Both the position numbers and the translations under genes were made by a program. The notes under the pieces were generated by a model. That model was not told the DNA's origin. It ran no database searches and saw nothing but the letters and a program-made list of their open reading frames with translations. DNA of 6,612 bases from Streptomyces katrae (GTDB taxonomy: Bacteria; Actinomycetota; Actinomycetes; Streptomycetales; Streptomycetaceae): assembly GCF_000966975.1 (NCBI RefSeq), contig NZ_JZWV01000164.1:1-6612 (forward strand), read 5' to 3'. Positions 1-6,228 of this stretch are shown here, in pieces (positions within the stretch are counted from its first letter, which is position 1; the number at the start of each line of letters is the position of its first letter).

Positions 1-511
1 CCAGGGCGCGGGCGATGGCCACGCGCTGGCGCTGGCCGCCGGACAGCTGCCGGGGCAGGGCGTCGGCGTCCCGGGTGCCCAGGCCCACCTGGTCGAGCAG
101 CTCGCGGACCCGCTTGGTGTGGTCGCGACCGGGGAAGTGCAGGGCCAGGGGTTCGCGCAGGGCCGCCTCGACGCTGGTACGGGGGTCCAGGGAGAGGTAG
201 GGGTCCTGGAAGACCATCTGCACCTCCCGGGCCCGGGCCAGCCGTCCGGCCCGGCCGCGTCCGCCGCCCGGCGCGGTACGGGAGCGGCCCGCGACCAGGA
301 CCTCACCGGCGTCGGCGCGCTCCAGGCCGACGACGATCCGGGCCGTGGTGGTCTTGCCGGAGCCGGACTCCCCCACGATCCCCAGCGAGCCGCCCGCAGG
401 GAGGACGAAGGACACGTCGTCCACGGCGCGCACGGCTCCGTAGGAGCGGCTCAGCCCCTTGACCTCCAGTACGTTCCCCGTGTCCCGCACGGCATCCACC
501 TCATCGGGCAT
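1..511 (-). CDS. Peptide/nickel-type ABC importer, second ATPase subunit (DppF/OppF-like), 3' part missing
   Basis: This is the second cytoplasmic ATP-hydrolysing subunit of the importer encoded upstream. The visible 170 residues begin at an ATG and carry Walker A GESGSGKT (about 47-54), the Q-loop in VFQDP (Q102) and the ABC signature LSGGQRQR (156-163). The window ends directly after the signature, at IARAL, so Walker B, the H-loop and the C-terminal oligopeptide-transporter domain lie outside. LSGGQRQR and QDPYLSLDP are typical of DppF/OppF/NikE subunits, while the preceding gene has the DppD/NikD-type SGGMLQR, so the pair looks like a normal heterodimer. The ATG at 511 is favoured because AAGGGAG (526-520) lies 8 bases upstream. 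An in-frame GTG at 538 is possible but less well placed. The gene overlaps the end of the previous ATPase gene by 11 bases, which suggests translational coupling. The family is certain; peptide versus nickel or another solute cannot be decided from this subunit. Confidence 0.93.
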   Translation of the reverse strand, partial: MPDEVDAVRDTGNVLEVKGLSRSYGAVRAVDDVSFVLPAGGSLGIVGESGSGKTTTARIVVGLERADAGEVLVAGRSRTAPGGGRGRAGRLARAREVQMVFQDPYLSLDPRTSVEAALREPLALHFPGRDHTKRVRELLDQVGLGTRDADALPRQLSGGQRQRVAIARAL

Positions 512-1544
512 CGACGGCGCTCCCTTCGAGCCGGTCACTGTGGTGGCAGGCGGCCCGGTGCTCCGGCCGGCCCGGGGCGGCGGCCGGCCGCGGGGCCTCC
601 CGGTCGCAGACCTCCGTGGCGAGCGGGCAGCGGGCGGCGAAGGCGCAGCCGGGCAGTTCCACCCGCAGGTCCGGCGGCATGCCGGCGATGGCGGCGAGCC
701 GGCCCCGGGGGCCGTCCATGCGCGGGGTGGAGGCGAGGAGGGCGGCCGTGTAGGGGTGGCGGGGGCGGGCGAAGAGTTCCTCGGCTGGGCCGGTCTCGGC
801 GATCCGTCCGGCGTACATGACGTAGACCCGGTCGCTGATGGCGGCGGCGAGGTCGAGGTCGTGGGTGACGAACAGCAGGCCGGTGCCGAAGCGTTCGCGC
901 AGGGCGGCCAGGAGGGCGATGACCTCGGCCTGGCTGGTGACGTCGAGGGCCGTGGTGGGCTCGTCGGCCAGCAGCAGCACCGGGTCCCCCATGAGCGCGG
1001 CCGCGATGACGACCCGCTGGAGCATGCCGCCGGAGACCTGGCCGGGGTACTTGCGCAGGACGGACGCGTCCAGGCCGACGGCCCGCAGGAGTTCACCGGC
1101 CCGCGCGGTGGCCTCGTTGCGGCCCATGGTGCCGGTGAGGGTGACGCCCTCGGTGAGGAAGTCGCCGATCCGGCGCAGCGGGTTGACGGCGGCGCGCGGG
1201 TCCTGGAAGACCATGGCGGCGGCGGTGGAACGTACGGCGCGCAGGGCGGCGGGGTCCAGGGTGAGGACGTCCCGGCCCGCGACCCGGACCACGCCCTCGA
1301 CGACCGCGCCGGGCGGGAGCAGCCGCAGGGCGCTGCGGGAGGTGAGGGATTTGCCGGAGCCGGACTCGCCGACGAGGGCGACGGTCTCGCCCGCGCCGAC
1401 GGTGAGGTCGACCCCGTCGAGGACGGGCCGGGCGGTGCCGGGCAGGGTGATCCGCAGCCCCCGGACGTCGAGGGCGGGGCCGGCCGTGGCGGCGGGGGCG
1501 TTCGGTGTCGGGGGGTTCGGTGTCGGGGTGTTCGGTGTTCTCAT
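501..1544 (-). CDS. Peptide/nickel-type ABC importer, first ATPase subunit (DppD/OppD/NikD-like)
   Basis: This is a complete 347-residue cytoplasmic ATPase that pairs with the next gene product to power import. In order it has a Pro/Thr/Asn-rich tail (2-16), Walker A GESGSGKS (59-66), Q-loop VFQDP (Q114), signature SGGMLQR (171-177), Walker B with LLLADEP (190-196), D-loop ALD (199-201) and H-loop H228. Residues around 262-335 form the C-terminal domain of oligopeptide ATPases, beginning RHPYTAALL and containing C300, C306, C313 and C333. From memory, this four-cysteine pattern holds an iron-sulfur cluster in mycobacterial relatives; that is not shown here. The signature GMLQR recalls NikD, whereas TTALDVT recalls DppD, so substrate class is ambiguous. 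The start ATG is in the 4-base overlap ATGA with the preceding permease stop and has a strong AGGAGAG site 4 bases upstream. The N-terminal tail is encoded by a short tandem repeat. Confidence 0.96.
   Translation of the reverse strand: MRTPNTPTPNPPTPNAPAATAGPALDVRGLRITLPGTARPVLDGVDLTVGAGETVALVGESGSGKSLTSRSALRLLPPGAVVEGVVRVAGRDVLTLDPAALRAVRSTAAAMVFQDPRAAVNPLRRIGDFLTEGVTLTGTMGRNEATARAGELLRAVGLDASVLRKYPGQVSGGMLQRVVIAAALMGDPVLLLADEPTTALDVTSQAEVIALLAALRERFGTGLLFVTHDLDLAAAISDRVYVMYAGRIAETGPAEELFARPRHPYTAALLASTPRMDGPRGRLAAIAGMPPDLRVELPGCAFAARCPLATEVCDREAPRPAAAPGRPEHRAACHHSDRLEGSAVDAR
520..526 (-). promoter_or_regulatory. Ribosome binding site for the second ATPase gene
   Basis: AAGGGAG on the minus strand, 8 bases before the ATG at 511 and inside the last codons of the upstream ATPase gene. 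It supports ATG 511 over the in-frame GTG at 538. Confidence 0.6.
1500..1544. repeat. 15-bp tandem repeat at the start of the first ATPase gene
   Basis: Two full copies of a 15-bp unit sit at 1500-1514 and 1515-1529. They differ only at the last base. A third, partly diverged copy (1530-1544, first nine bases shared) contains the start codon. The unit is a multiple of three, so it encodes a reiterated Pro-Asn-x-Pro-Thr-like tail (PNTPTPNPPTPNAP) ahead of the nucleotide-binding domain. A change of copy number would keep the frame. Confidence 0.8.
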
Positions 1545-2395
1545 CGGTCTCTCCTGGCGACGCGGTCCGCCCAGCGCTCGCCCACCACGTTGAAGGCGAC
1601 CACGGTCAGCACGACGACGGCGCAGGGCAGGATCGCGGACAGCGGGTAGCCGTGCTGGATGGCGGTCTGGCCGTCGAAGACCATGCGGCCCCAGTCGGGG
1701 GTGAGGGCGGGGACGCCGAGTCCGAGGAAGGACAGCCCGGCGAGGTCCATGAGGGCGTAGCCGAAGTTGATGGCGGACTGGGCGAGGACGACGGGGGCGA
1801 TGTTGGGCAGGACGTGGCGCCGGCAGATCTGGAGGGCGGAGTGTCCCTGGACGCGGTGGGCGCTGACGTACGGCCGGGCCCGTTCGGCCAGGACCAGGGA
1901 GCGGGTGAGGCGGCTGACGTAGGGGGTGTAGGCCACGGCGAGGGCGAGGACCGGGGCGAGCAGCCCCTCGCCGTGGACCGAGACGACCAGGATGGCGAGC
2001 AGCATGCCGGGGAAGGCGAAGACCAGTTCGGTGCTGCGGGAGAGTACGGAGTCCAGCCGGCCGCCACGCCAGGCCGCCGCCGTGCCGATGGCGATGCCGG
2101 CGACGGTGGAGAACGCGACGACGCCGAGCGGTCCGAGCAGGGAGGTCCGGGCGCCGAGCAGCAGCCGGGAGAGGGTGTCGCGGCCGGCGGCGTCCACGCC
2201 GAGCGGGTGTGCGGCGGAGGGTGCGGCGAGGGCGTCTGCGAGGTCGACGGTGTTGGGGTCGTGGGGTATGAGCCAGGGCGCGAGCAGGGCGGCGAGGGTG
2301 ACCAGGGCGACGAACGCCAGACAGGCCAGGTGGAGCGGGGAGCCTGCCGCGCGGATCCGGGCGAGGCCGGGTCTGCGGATCGGTACGGCGGTCAC
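1541..2395 (-). CDS. Peptide/nickel-type ABC importer, second permease (DppC/OppC/NikC-like)
   Basis: This 284-residue inner-membrane permease forms half of the transport channel. It shows a first membrane segment at about 22-43 ending in the LAPWLIPHDP motif. The family hallmark HPLGVDAAGRD (63-73) with SRLLLGARTSL follows. Further hydrophobic segments lie at about 87-106, 125-140, 144-160, 203-225 and 252-272. The cytoplasmic EAA-type loop that contacts the ATPases is recognisable at about 178-201, ending RRHVLPNIAP. The frame stays open 68 codons further upstream, but that extension is Arg/His/Pro-rich shadow sequence. GTG 2395 is chosen because AGGAGG (2409-2404) lies 8 bases before it and because it gives a standard short N-terminus. 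The gene overlaps the preceding permease by GTGA (2392-2395) and the following ATPase by ATGA (1541-1544). Family assignment is firm; the transported solute is unknown. Confidence 0.95.
   Translation of the reverse strand: MTAVPIRRPGLARIRAAGSPLHLACLAFVALVTLAALLAPWLIPHDPNTVDLADALAAPSAAHPLGVDAAGRDTLSRLLLGARTSLLGPLGVVAFSTVAGIAIGTAAAWRGGRLDSVLSRSTELVFAFPGMLLAILVVSVHGEGLLAPVLALAVAYTPYVSRLTRSLVLAERARPYVSAHRVQGHSALQICRRHVLPNIAPVVLAQSAINFGYALMDLAGLSFLGLGVPALTPDWGRMVFDGQTAIQHGYPLSAILPCAVVVLTVVAFNVVGERWADRVARRDR
1549..1555 (-). promoter_or_regulatory. Ribosome binding site for the first ATPase gene
   Basis: AGGAGAG on the minus strand, 4 bases before the ATG at 1544 and inside the final codons of the permease gene. 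It fixes the start within the ATGA stop-start overlap. Confidence 0.7.
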
Positions 2396-3354
2396 GCGGC
2401 GGCCCTCCTGGATCCGAGGGTGACCCGGGGGTCGACGAGGGGCAGGGCCAGGTCCACGAGCAGGTTCACGGTCATGAAGAGGGCGACGATGATCAGCGAG
2501 ATGGCCTGGACGGTCGGGAAGTCCTTTGTGGTGGTGGACAGTTCGAGGAGCTGTCCGATGCCGCCGACGCTGAAGGCGGTCTCCACGAGGATGGTGCACA
2601 CCAGCAGGGTGGAGACGATCAGGCCGCCGGTGGTCAGGACGGTGCCCAGCGAGTTGCGGAAGACATGGCGCCGGACGACCTGGCGTTCGGGGACGCCTCG
2701 GCTGCGGGCGACGGTGACGTGCTCGCTGTCGAGGGCTTCGAGCATGGCGGAGCGGGTGACCCGGGCGAGCATGCCGATCAGGTACAGCGCGAGGGCGACC
2801 GAGGGCAGGACGAGGTGCCGCACCAGGTCCCCGAACCCGCCTTCGCCCGTGCCGCTGCTGGGGAACCAGCCGAGGTCGACGGCGAACACGCCCTGGAGGA
2901 GGACCGCGGCGACGAAGGACGGGGTGCCGACGGCGAAGGTGGTGGTGACGAGGATCGCGGAGTCGGTGGCCCCGCCGCGGACGGCGGCGATCCGGCCGAG
3001 GAGCAGGCCGACGGCGACGACCACGACGAGGGACATCGCGATCAGGACCAGGGTGGTGGGCAGCCGGTCGGCGAGCAGCCGGGACACGTCGGTGCGGTAG
3101 GTGATGGACCGGCCGAAGTCCCCGTGCAGCACGTCGCCCAGCCAGCGCAGGTAGCGGACGAGGAAGGGGTCGTCCAGGTGGTACTGGGCGTTGATCGCCG
3201 CGAGGGCCTCCGGGGAGGCGGAGCGGCCGGCGAGCAGGAAGCTCGCCGGGTTCCCGGGCGCCAGGTACAGGGCCCCGAAGACGACGAACGAGGCGACGAG
3301 CAGGGTGGCGGCCATCTCCGCCACCCGTCGTAGGGCGAACCTGAGGAAGCTCAC
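2392..3354 (-). CDS. Peptide/nickel-type ABC importer, first permease (DppB/OppB/NikB-like)
   Basis: This 320-residue inner-membrane permease is the partner of the following DppC-like subunit. It has an N-terminal membrane segment at about 12-32, followed by APGNPASFLL. The family-typical periplasmic stretch YHLDDPFLVRYLRWL (58-72), then HGDFGRSI, comes next. Further membrane segments lie at about 100-125, 133-157, 180-197, 240-262 and 282-305. The EAA-type coupling loop is at about 211-240, including ARSRGVPERQVVRRHVFRNS, and the protein ends with the usual LVDPRVTLG signature. GTG 3354 overlaps the stop of the solute-binding-protein gene by 4 bases (GTGA). Its ribosome binding site is weak (a GGGGG run 9 bases upstream), so translation probably depends on coupling to the upstream gene. 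The same frame stays open to about 5514 without meaning, because the binding-protein gene occupies that DNA in another frame. The role is certain as a permease; the solute is not known. Confidence 0.95.
   Translation of the reverse strand: MSFLRFALRRVAEMAATLLVASFVVFGALYLAPGNPASFLLAGRSASPEALAAINAQYHLDDPFLVRYLRWLGDVLHGDFGRSITYRTDVSRLLADRLPTTLVLIAMSLVVVVAVGLLLGRIAAVRGGATDSAILVTTTFAVGTPSFVAAVLLQGVFAVDLGWFPSSGTGEGGFGDLVRHLVLPSVALALYLIGMLARVTRSAMLEALDSEHVTVARSRGVPERQVVRRHVFRNSLGTVLTTGGLIVSTLLVCTILVETAFSVGGIGQLLELSTTTKDFPTVQAISLIIVALFMTVNLLVDLALPLVDPRVTLGSRRAAA
2404..2409 (-). promoter_or_regulatory. Ribosome binding site for the second permease gene
   Basis: A perfect AGGAGG on the minus strand, 8 bases before GTG 2395. 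It decides the start of the second permease against the 68-codon longer open frame. Confidence 0.75.
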
Positions 3355-5021
3355 TGCGCGGCCCCCACGTCGGCCGCCCACGGGTAGTACATGTACGAGA
3401 TGGTGGTGGGGGCGCCGGTGATCCGCTTGTTCATGAACAGGGCGGTGGGCCATTCGGCGACGGGGATCCACAGCAGTTGTTCGGACGCCTGGTGCTGGAG
3501 CCTGGCCGTGATGTCCATGCGCTCCTCCGCCGGGTAGACGGCGGTGGCCTGGTCGACGAGGCGGTCGTACTCGGGGTCGCTGTAGCCGCCGAAGTTGAGG
3601 TAGGCGCCGGTCTTGAAGTTGACCAGCAGGTCGAGCGGGTCGGTGATCGAGTCGTAGTAGGTGAGCGGGAACATGTCGATGCCCTCGCGCGCCTGGGGGT
3701 CGGTGAACAGGGCGGTGAAGGCGTTCGGGGCGATCGTCCTCAGCCGGATGTCCAGGCCGATCTGCGTGCCGGCCGCCTGGACGGCGGTGGCGAGGAGGGA
3801 GACGTCCTGGCCGATGGAACTGGTGGCGACGGTGAGGGTCTTGCCGGTGGCGCCCGCCTCCTTGACCAGGGCCTTGGCCTTCTCGATGTCCTGGCCGGTG
3901 GGCGGCAGGCCGTCGAAGGCGGTCTTCAGGGTGTGCTCGGGGGCGGCGGCCCAGGCGGCGTGGGTGGTGAGGGAGTTGGTGGCGGTGCCCGCGCCGCCGA
4001 GTCCGGCCTTGACGAAGCCGGTGCGGTCCAGTGCCAGGGACAGGGCCCGGCGGACGCGGACGTCCCCGAGGGGGCCCTTGATGTTGGTGATGTTGACGTT
4101 GACCGTGCTGAGGCCCTCGCCGAAGTACAGCTTGCCGGCCCCGCTGTCGCGCAGCCGGGCGTAGCTCTCGGTGGGGATCAGGTAGCCGCCGTCGGCCTCC
4201 CCGCTGAGCAGGGCGTTGGTGCGGGCGGAGGGGTCGGTCAGGATGCGGAAGACCGCCTTCTTCGACTTGGCCCTGGTACCGCGGTAGCCGTCGAAGCGGT
4301 CCAGCTCGATCGACTGCCCCTTGTTCCAGGTTCCGAGCTTGAACGGGCCGGTGCAGCCGAGGTCTCCGGTGGTGCCGTAGTCCTTGCCGGCGGCCTCGAT
4401 GGTGGCCTTGGAGGCCACGACCCCGGCGGCGGTGGCCATGTACTGGGGGAACTGCGAGTCGGGTTTCTTGAGTTTGACGGTGACCTGGAGCGGGCCGGTC
4501 TTGGTGATCGAGGCGACGTTCTGGAAGTTCTGGGCCCAGGCGGCGGCGTTCTGGGGGTCCATCTGCCGGGCGAGGCTGAAGACGGCGTCGTCGGCGGTCA
4601 TCTCCCGGCCGTCGTGGAAGCGGACGCCGGGGCGCAGGTCGTAGACCCAGGTGGTGGGGTCGGGGTTGGTCGCCTGCCGGGCGAGGCCGGGCTCGGTGGT
4701 GAGGGAGGGGGTCCAGCGCATCAGGCTCTCGCACACGTTGGAGAGCACGGTGTTCTGCGGGTAGTCGAAGGCCGCCGTGTAGTCGAGGGTGGGCGGTTCG
4801 GCGTAGACGGCCCAGGTGAAGGAGTCGATCTCGCCGCGGGCCTCTGGGGTGGAGGGGGACAGCTTGACGTCGGTGACTCCGCCGGCCGCCTTGTCCTTCG
4901 GCGGGCCGGAGCAGGCGGAGAGGAGGGCGAAGGAGGTCAGGACGGCGGTGACGGCGGCCGTCGTGCGCAGGTGCGGGCGGGGGCGGTGGCGTCTGCTCGT
5001 GCGGGGTGGGGAGGTGGTCAT
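3351..5021 (-). CDS. Extracellular solute-binding lipoprotein of a peptide/nickel-type ABC importer (SBP family 5)
   Basis: This 556-residue lipoprotein captures the solute outside the membrane and delivers it to the two permeases. Residues 1-36 form a lipoprotein signal peptide with a basic n-region, a hydrophobic stretch (21-34) and lipobox LSAC, making C37 the likely lipidated residue. The mature part has family-5 landmarks: PTLDYTAAFD (77-86), WVYDLRPGVRFHDGREMTADD (125-145), TGPFKLGTW (224-232), DVRVRRALSLALDR (320-333) and NFGGYSDPEYDRLVDQA (476-492). The only cysteines beyond the lipobox are C97 and C223, which might form a disulfide. ATG 5021 has AGAGAG 7 bases upstream. The gene is the first of five importer genes and overlaps the permease gene by 4 bases. 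The segment DSITDPLD (457-464) contains acidic residues in the region where dipeptide-binding relatives bind the substrate amine, so a cationic ligand is possible but unproven. Confidence 0.95.
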   Translation of the reverse strand: MTTSPPRTSRRHRPRPHLRTTAAVTAVLTSFALLSACSGPPKDKAAGGVTDVKLSPSTPEARGEIDSFTWAVYAEPPTLDYTAAFDYPQNTVLSNVCESLMRWTPSLTTEPGLARQATNPDPTTWVYDLRPGVRFHDGREMTADDAVFSLARQMDPQNAAAWAQNFQNVASITKTGPLQVTVKLKKPDSQFPQYMATAAGVVASKATIEAAGKDYGTTGDLGCTGPFKLGTWNKGQSIELDRFDGYRGTRAKSKKAVFRILTDPSARTNALLSGEADGGYLIPTESYARLRDSGAGKLYFGEGLSTVNVNITNIKGPLGDVRVRRALSLALDRTGFVKAGLGGAGTATNSLTTHAAWAAAPEHTLKTAFDGLPPTGQDIEKAKALVKEAGATGKTLTVATSSIGQDVSLLATAVQAAGTQIGLDIRLRTIAPNAFTALFTDPQAREGIDMFPLTYYDSITDPLDLLVNFKTGAYLNFGGYSDPEYDRLVDQATAVYPAEERMDITARLQHQASEQLLWIPVAEWPTALFMNKRITGAPTTISYMYYPWAADVGAAQ

Positions 5022-5060
5022 CGTCGCGCTCTCTGTCCGTGCGGGTTGGGGGGAGGAGCG

Positions 5061-5088
5061 GGCGGACCGCCGGGGCGTGCGGTCCGCC
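5061..5088 (-). terminator. Hairpin between the deiminase and importer genes, possible partial terminator
   Basis: GGCGGACCGC and GCGGTCCGCC form a perfect 10-bp GC-rich stem (5061-5070 with 5079-5088) around an 8-base loop, 32 bases after the deiminase stop codon. No T-run follows on the minus strand, which is common for actinobacterial terminators but also fits an RNA-stabilising or processing hairpin. Since I see no promoter between it and the binding-protein gene, it probably reduces rather than abolishes read-through. It could instead be an operator. Confidence 0.5.
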
Positions 5089-5120
5089 TGGTGCGGCGGG
5101 GCCGGGCCGTGTCCTTCGGA

Positions 5121-6134
5121 TCAGCCGGCGGCGGGCAGAGCGGGGATCTGCTGGGTGATGCAGTGGACACCGCCGCCGCCGAAGGCGATGGCGAGCGCCC
5201 GTACTCCGACGACCTTGCGGCCGGGGTGGGCGGAGGCGATGACGGCGAGGGCGTCCTCGTCCTGGGGCACCCCGGCGACGGGGACCACGACGCCGCCGTT
5301 GGCGATGTAGTAGTTCATGTACGACACCTCGATCTCGCCGTCGGCGAGGTCGGTGAAGGCCGTCTGCGGGACCTCGATGACCTCCAGGCGGCGTCCCCTG
5401 GCATCGGTGACGGCCTCCAGGACGGCGCGGTTGGCGCGCATCCGGGCGTAGTCGGGGTGGCCGGGGTCGGAGGGCAGGGAGACGACGACCGTGCCGGGTG
5501 CGGCGAAGGCGCACACCCCGTCGACGTGGCCGTCCGTCTCGGTGTCGTGCAGACCGCCGTAGGGCAGCCAGATGACCTTGGTGATCCCGAGGCGGGCCTT
5601 GAGCTCCTCCTCGATCTCCTCACGGGTCATGCCGGGGTTGCGGTTGGGGTGCAGGAGGCACTGCTCGGTGGTGATGAGCGTGCCCTCGCCGTCGACGGTG
5701 ACGGCCCCGCCCTCCAGGATCATGCCGGAGGCGATGCGGTCGACCCCGAGGTGCTCCAGCAGCAGGGCGCTGATCCGGTCGTCGGCGTCGAAGGGGTGGT
5801 GCTTGCCGCCCCAGGCGTTGAAGCGGAAGTCCACCCCGGCGCGCCGGCCGTCCCCGTCGAGGACGAACAGCGGGGCGGAGTCGCGGAACCAGGAGTCGTC
5901 GAGCGGCAGCTCGATGACGGTGACCCCCTCCCCGCAGTGGCTGCGGGCGTCTTCGGCGAACCCGGGCGGGGCGACCATGGTGACGGGCTCGAAGGCGGAG
6001 ATGGCGCGGGCGACGTCGGCGTACTCCTCCTTGGCGTCGGCCAGGACGCTGCCCCACAGGTCCTCGCGGGTGGGCCAGGCCATCAGACAGCCCTCGTGCG
6101 CGGACCACTCGGCGGGCATACGGTATTCGGCCAT
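5121..6134 (-). CDS. aguA: Agmatine deiminase family protein (agmatine to N-carbamoylputrescine)
   Basis: The family hydrolyses the guanidino group of agmatine to N-carbamoylputrescine and ammonia in the cytoplasm, using a covalent cysteine intermediate. The 337-residue protein is normal in length. It contains DDSWFRDSAPLFV (79-91, catalytic-site D85), FNAWGGKHHPFDAD (105-118), EGGAVTVDGEGTLITTEQC (141-159), TDGHVDGVCAF (200-210, catalytic H203) and GGGGVHCITQQIP (319-331, nucleophile C325). Two positions depart from the usual motif as I remember it: DSAP where DTGP is normal, and GGGGVHC where GGGNIHC is normal. Either could alter the guanidino substrate. ATG 6134 is preferred because MAEYRMPAEW matches the family's usual beginning. 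ATG 6146 would add four residues, but its GGAG is only two bases away. A urease subunit gene lies upstream and the ABC importer downstream, on the same strand. Confidence is high for the family, moderate for agmatine itself. Confidence 0.92.
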   Translation of the reverse strand: MAEYRMPAEWSAHEGCLMAWPTREDLWGSVLADAKEEYADVARAISAFEPVTMVAPPGFAEDARSHCGEGVTVIELPLDDSWFRDSAPLFVLDGDGRRAGVDFRFNAWGGKHHPFDADDRISALLLEHLGVDRIASGMILEGGAVTVDGEGTLITTEQCLLHPNRNPGMTREEIEEELKARLGITKVIWLPYGGLHDTETDGHVDGVCAFAAPGTVVVSLPSDPGHPDYARMRANRAVLEAVTDARGRRLEVIEVPQTAFTDLADGEIEVSYMNYYIANGGVVVPVAGVPQDEDALAVIASAHPGRKVVGVRALAIAFGGGGVHCITQQIPALPAAG

Positions 6135-6148
6135 CAGGTGTCTCATTT

Positions 6149-6152
6149 CTCC
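6149..6152 (-). promoter_or_regulatory. Ambiguous ribosome binding site of the deiminase gene
   Basis: GGAG on the minus strand lies 2 bases before ATG 6146 and 14 bases before ATG 6134. Both spacings are poor, so the start of the deiminase cannot be settled by this element. With a promoter at 6162-6191 the leader would be only about 10-20 bases. Confidence 0.35.
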
Positions 6153-6161
6153 GGTCGGCGG

Positions 6162-6191
6162 AGTCTTCCACCGAACTGAAATTTCAGTCAA
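6162..6191 (-). promoter_or_regulatory. Candidate sigma-70-type promoter for the deiminase gene
   Basis: On the minus strand a perfect TTGACT -35 element (6191-6186) is followed after 18 bases by AAGACT (6167-6162), a fair match to the TAGRNT-like -10 of vegetative Streptomyces promoters. A transcript would begin near 6155, just upstream of the deiminase start. The first TATAAT base is mismatched, so this is plausible, not certain. Confidence 0.42.
6175..6188. promoter_or_regulatory. Perfect 14-bp A/T-rich palindrome, candidate operator
   Basis: ACTGAAATTTCAGT reads identically on both strands and is the most A/T-rich stretch in this very GC-rich window. It overlaps the end of the candidate -35 element and the spacer of the deiminase promoter, the position expected of a repressor site. 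I do not recognise the cognate regulator: the half-site ACTGAAA does not clearly match the Streptomyces GlnR or nickel-responsive Nur sites I know. Confidence 0.55.
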
Positions 6192-6228
6192 GAGCGAAGT
6201 CGTGCTGAAGCTCGGGCGCCGGCCGGCC

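Noticed and set aside
2396..2599. Longer N-terminus of the second permease starting near 2599
   Set aside because: The extra 68 residues are not hydrophobic or family-like and overlap the first permease gene; AGGAGG directly precedes GTG 2395.
459..3333. Several long + strand open frames (about 459-1649, 838-1593, 1505-3100, 2665-3333)
   Set aside because: All are antisense to recognised transporter genes and show no motifs of their own.
4930..5021. Twin-arginine export of the binding protein (RR at residues 10-11)
   Set aside because: SRRHRPR lacks the hydrophobic residues that follow the arginines in the Tat consensus; a standard lipoprotein signal with lipobox LSAC explains the N-terminus, though Tat is not fully excluded.
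3355..5514. Upstream extension of the first permease frame to about 5514
   Set aside because: The translated extension is Arg/Pro/His-rich and lies over the binding-protein and deiminase genes in another frame. The family N-terminus and stop-start overlap place the start at 3354.
3477..6179. A 900-codon open frame on the + strand antisense to the deiminase and binding-protein genes
   Set aside because: Its composition is Gly/Val/Ala/Asp-rich low-complexity sequence with no recognisable domain, while the opposite strand encodes two clear families. It arises from the extreme GC bias at third positions.
6135..6191. Start of the deiminase at TTG 6191
   Set aside because: That codon falls inside the candidate -35 element, has no ribosome site, and would add 19 residues not expected for the family.
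6214..6228. GC-rich self-complementary stretch just after the urease stop, considered as a terminator
   Set aside because: It is a short GGCCGGCC-type palindrome without room for a loop and without a longer stem, so it is expected by chance at this base composition.
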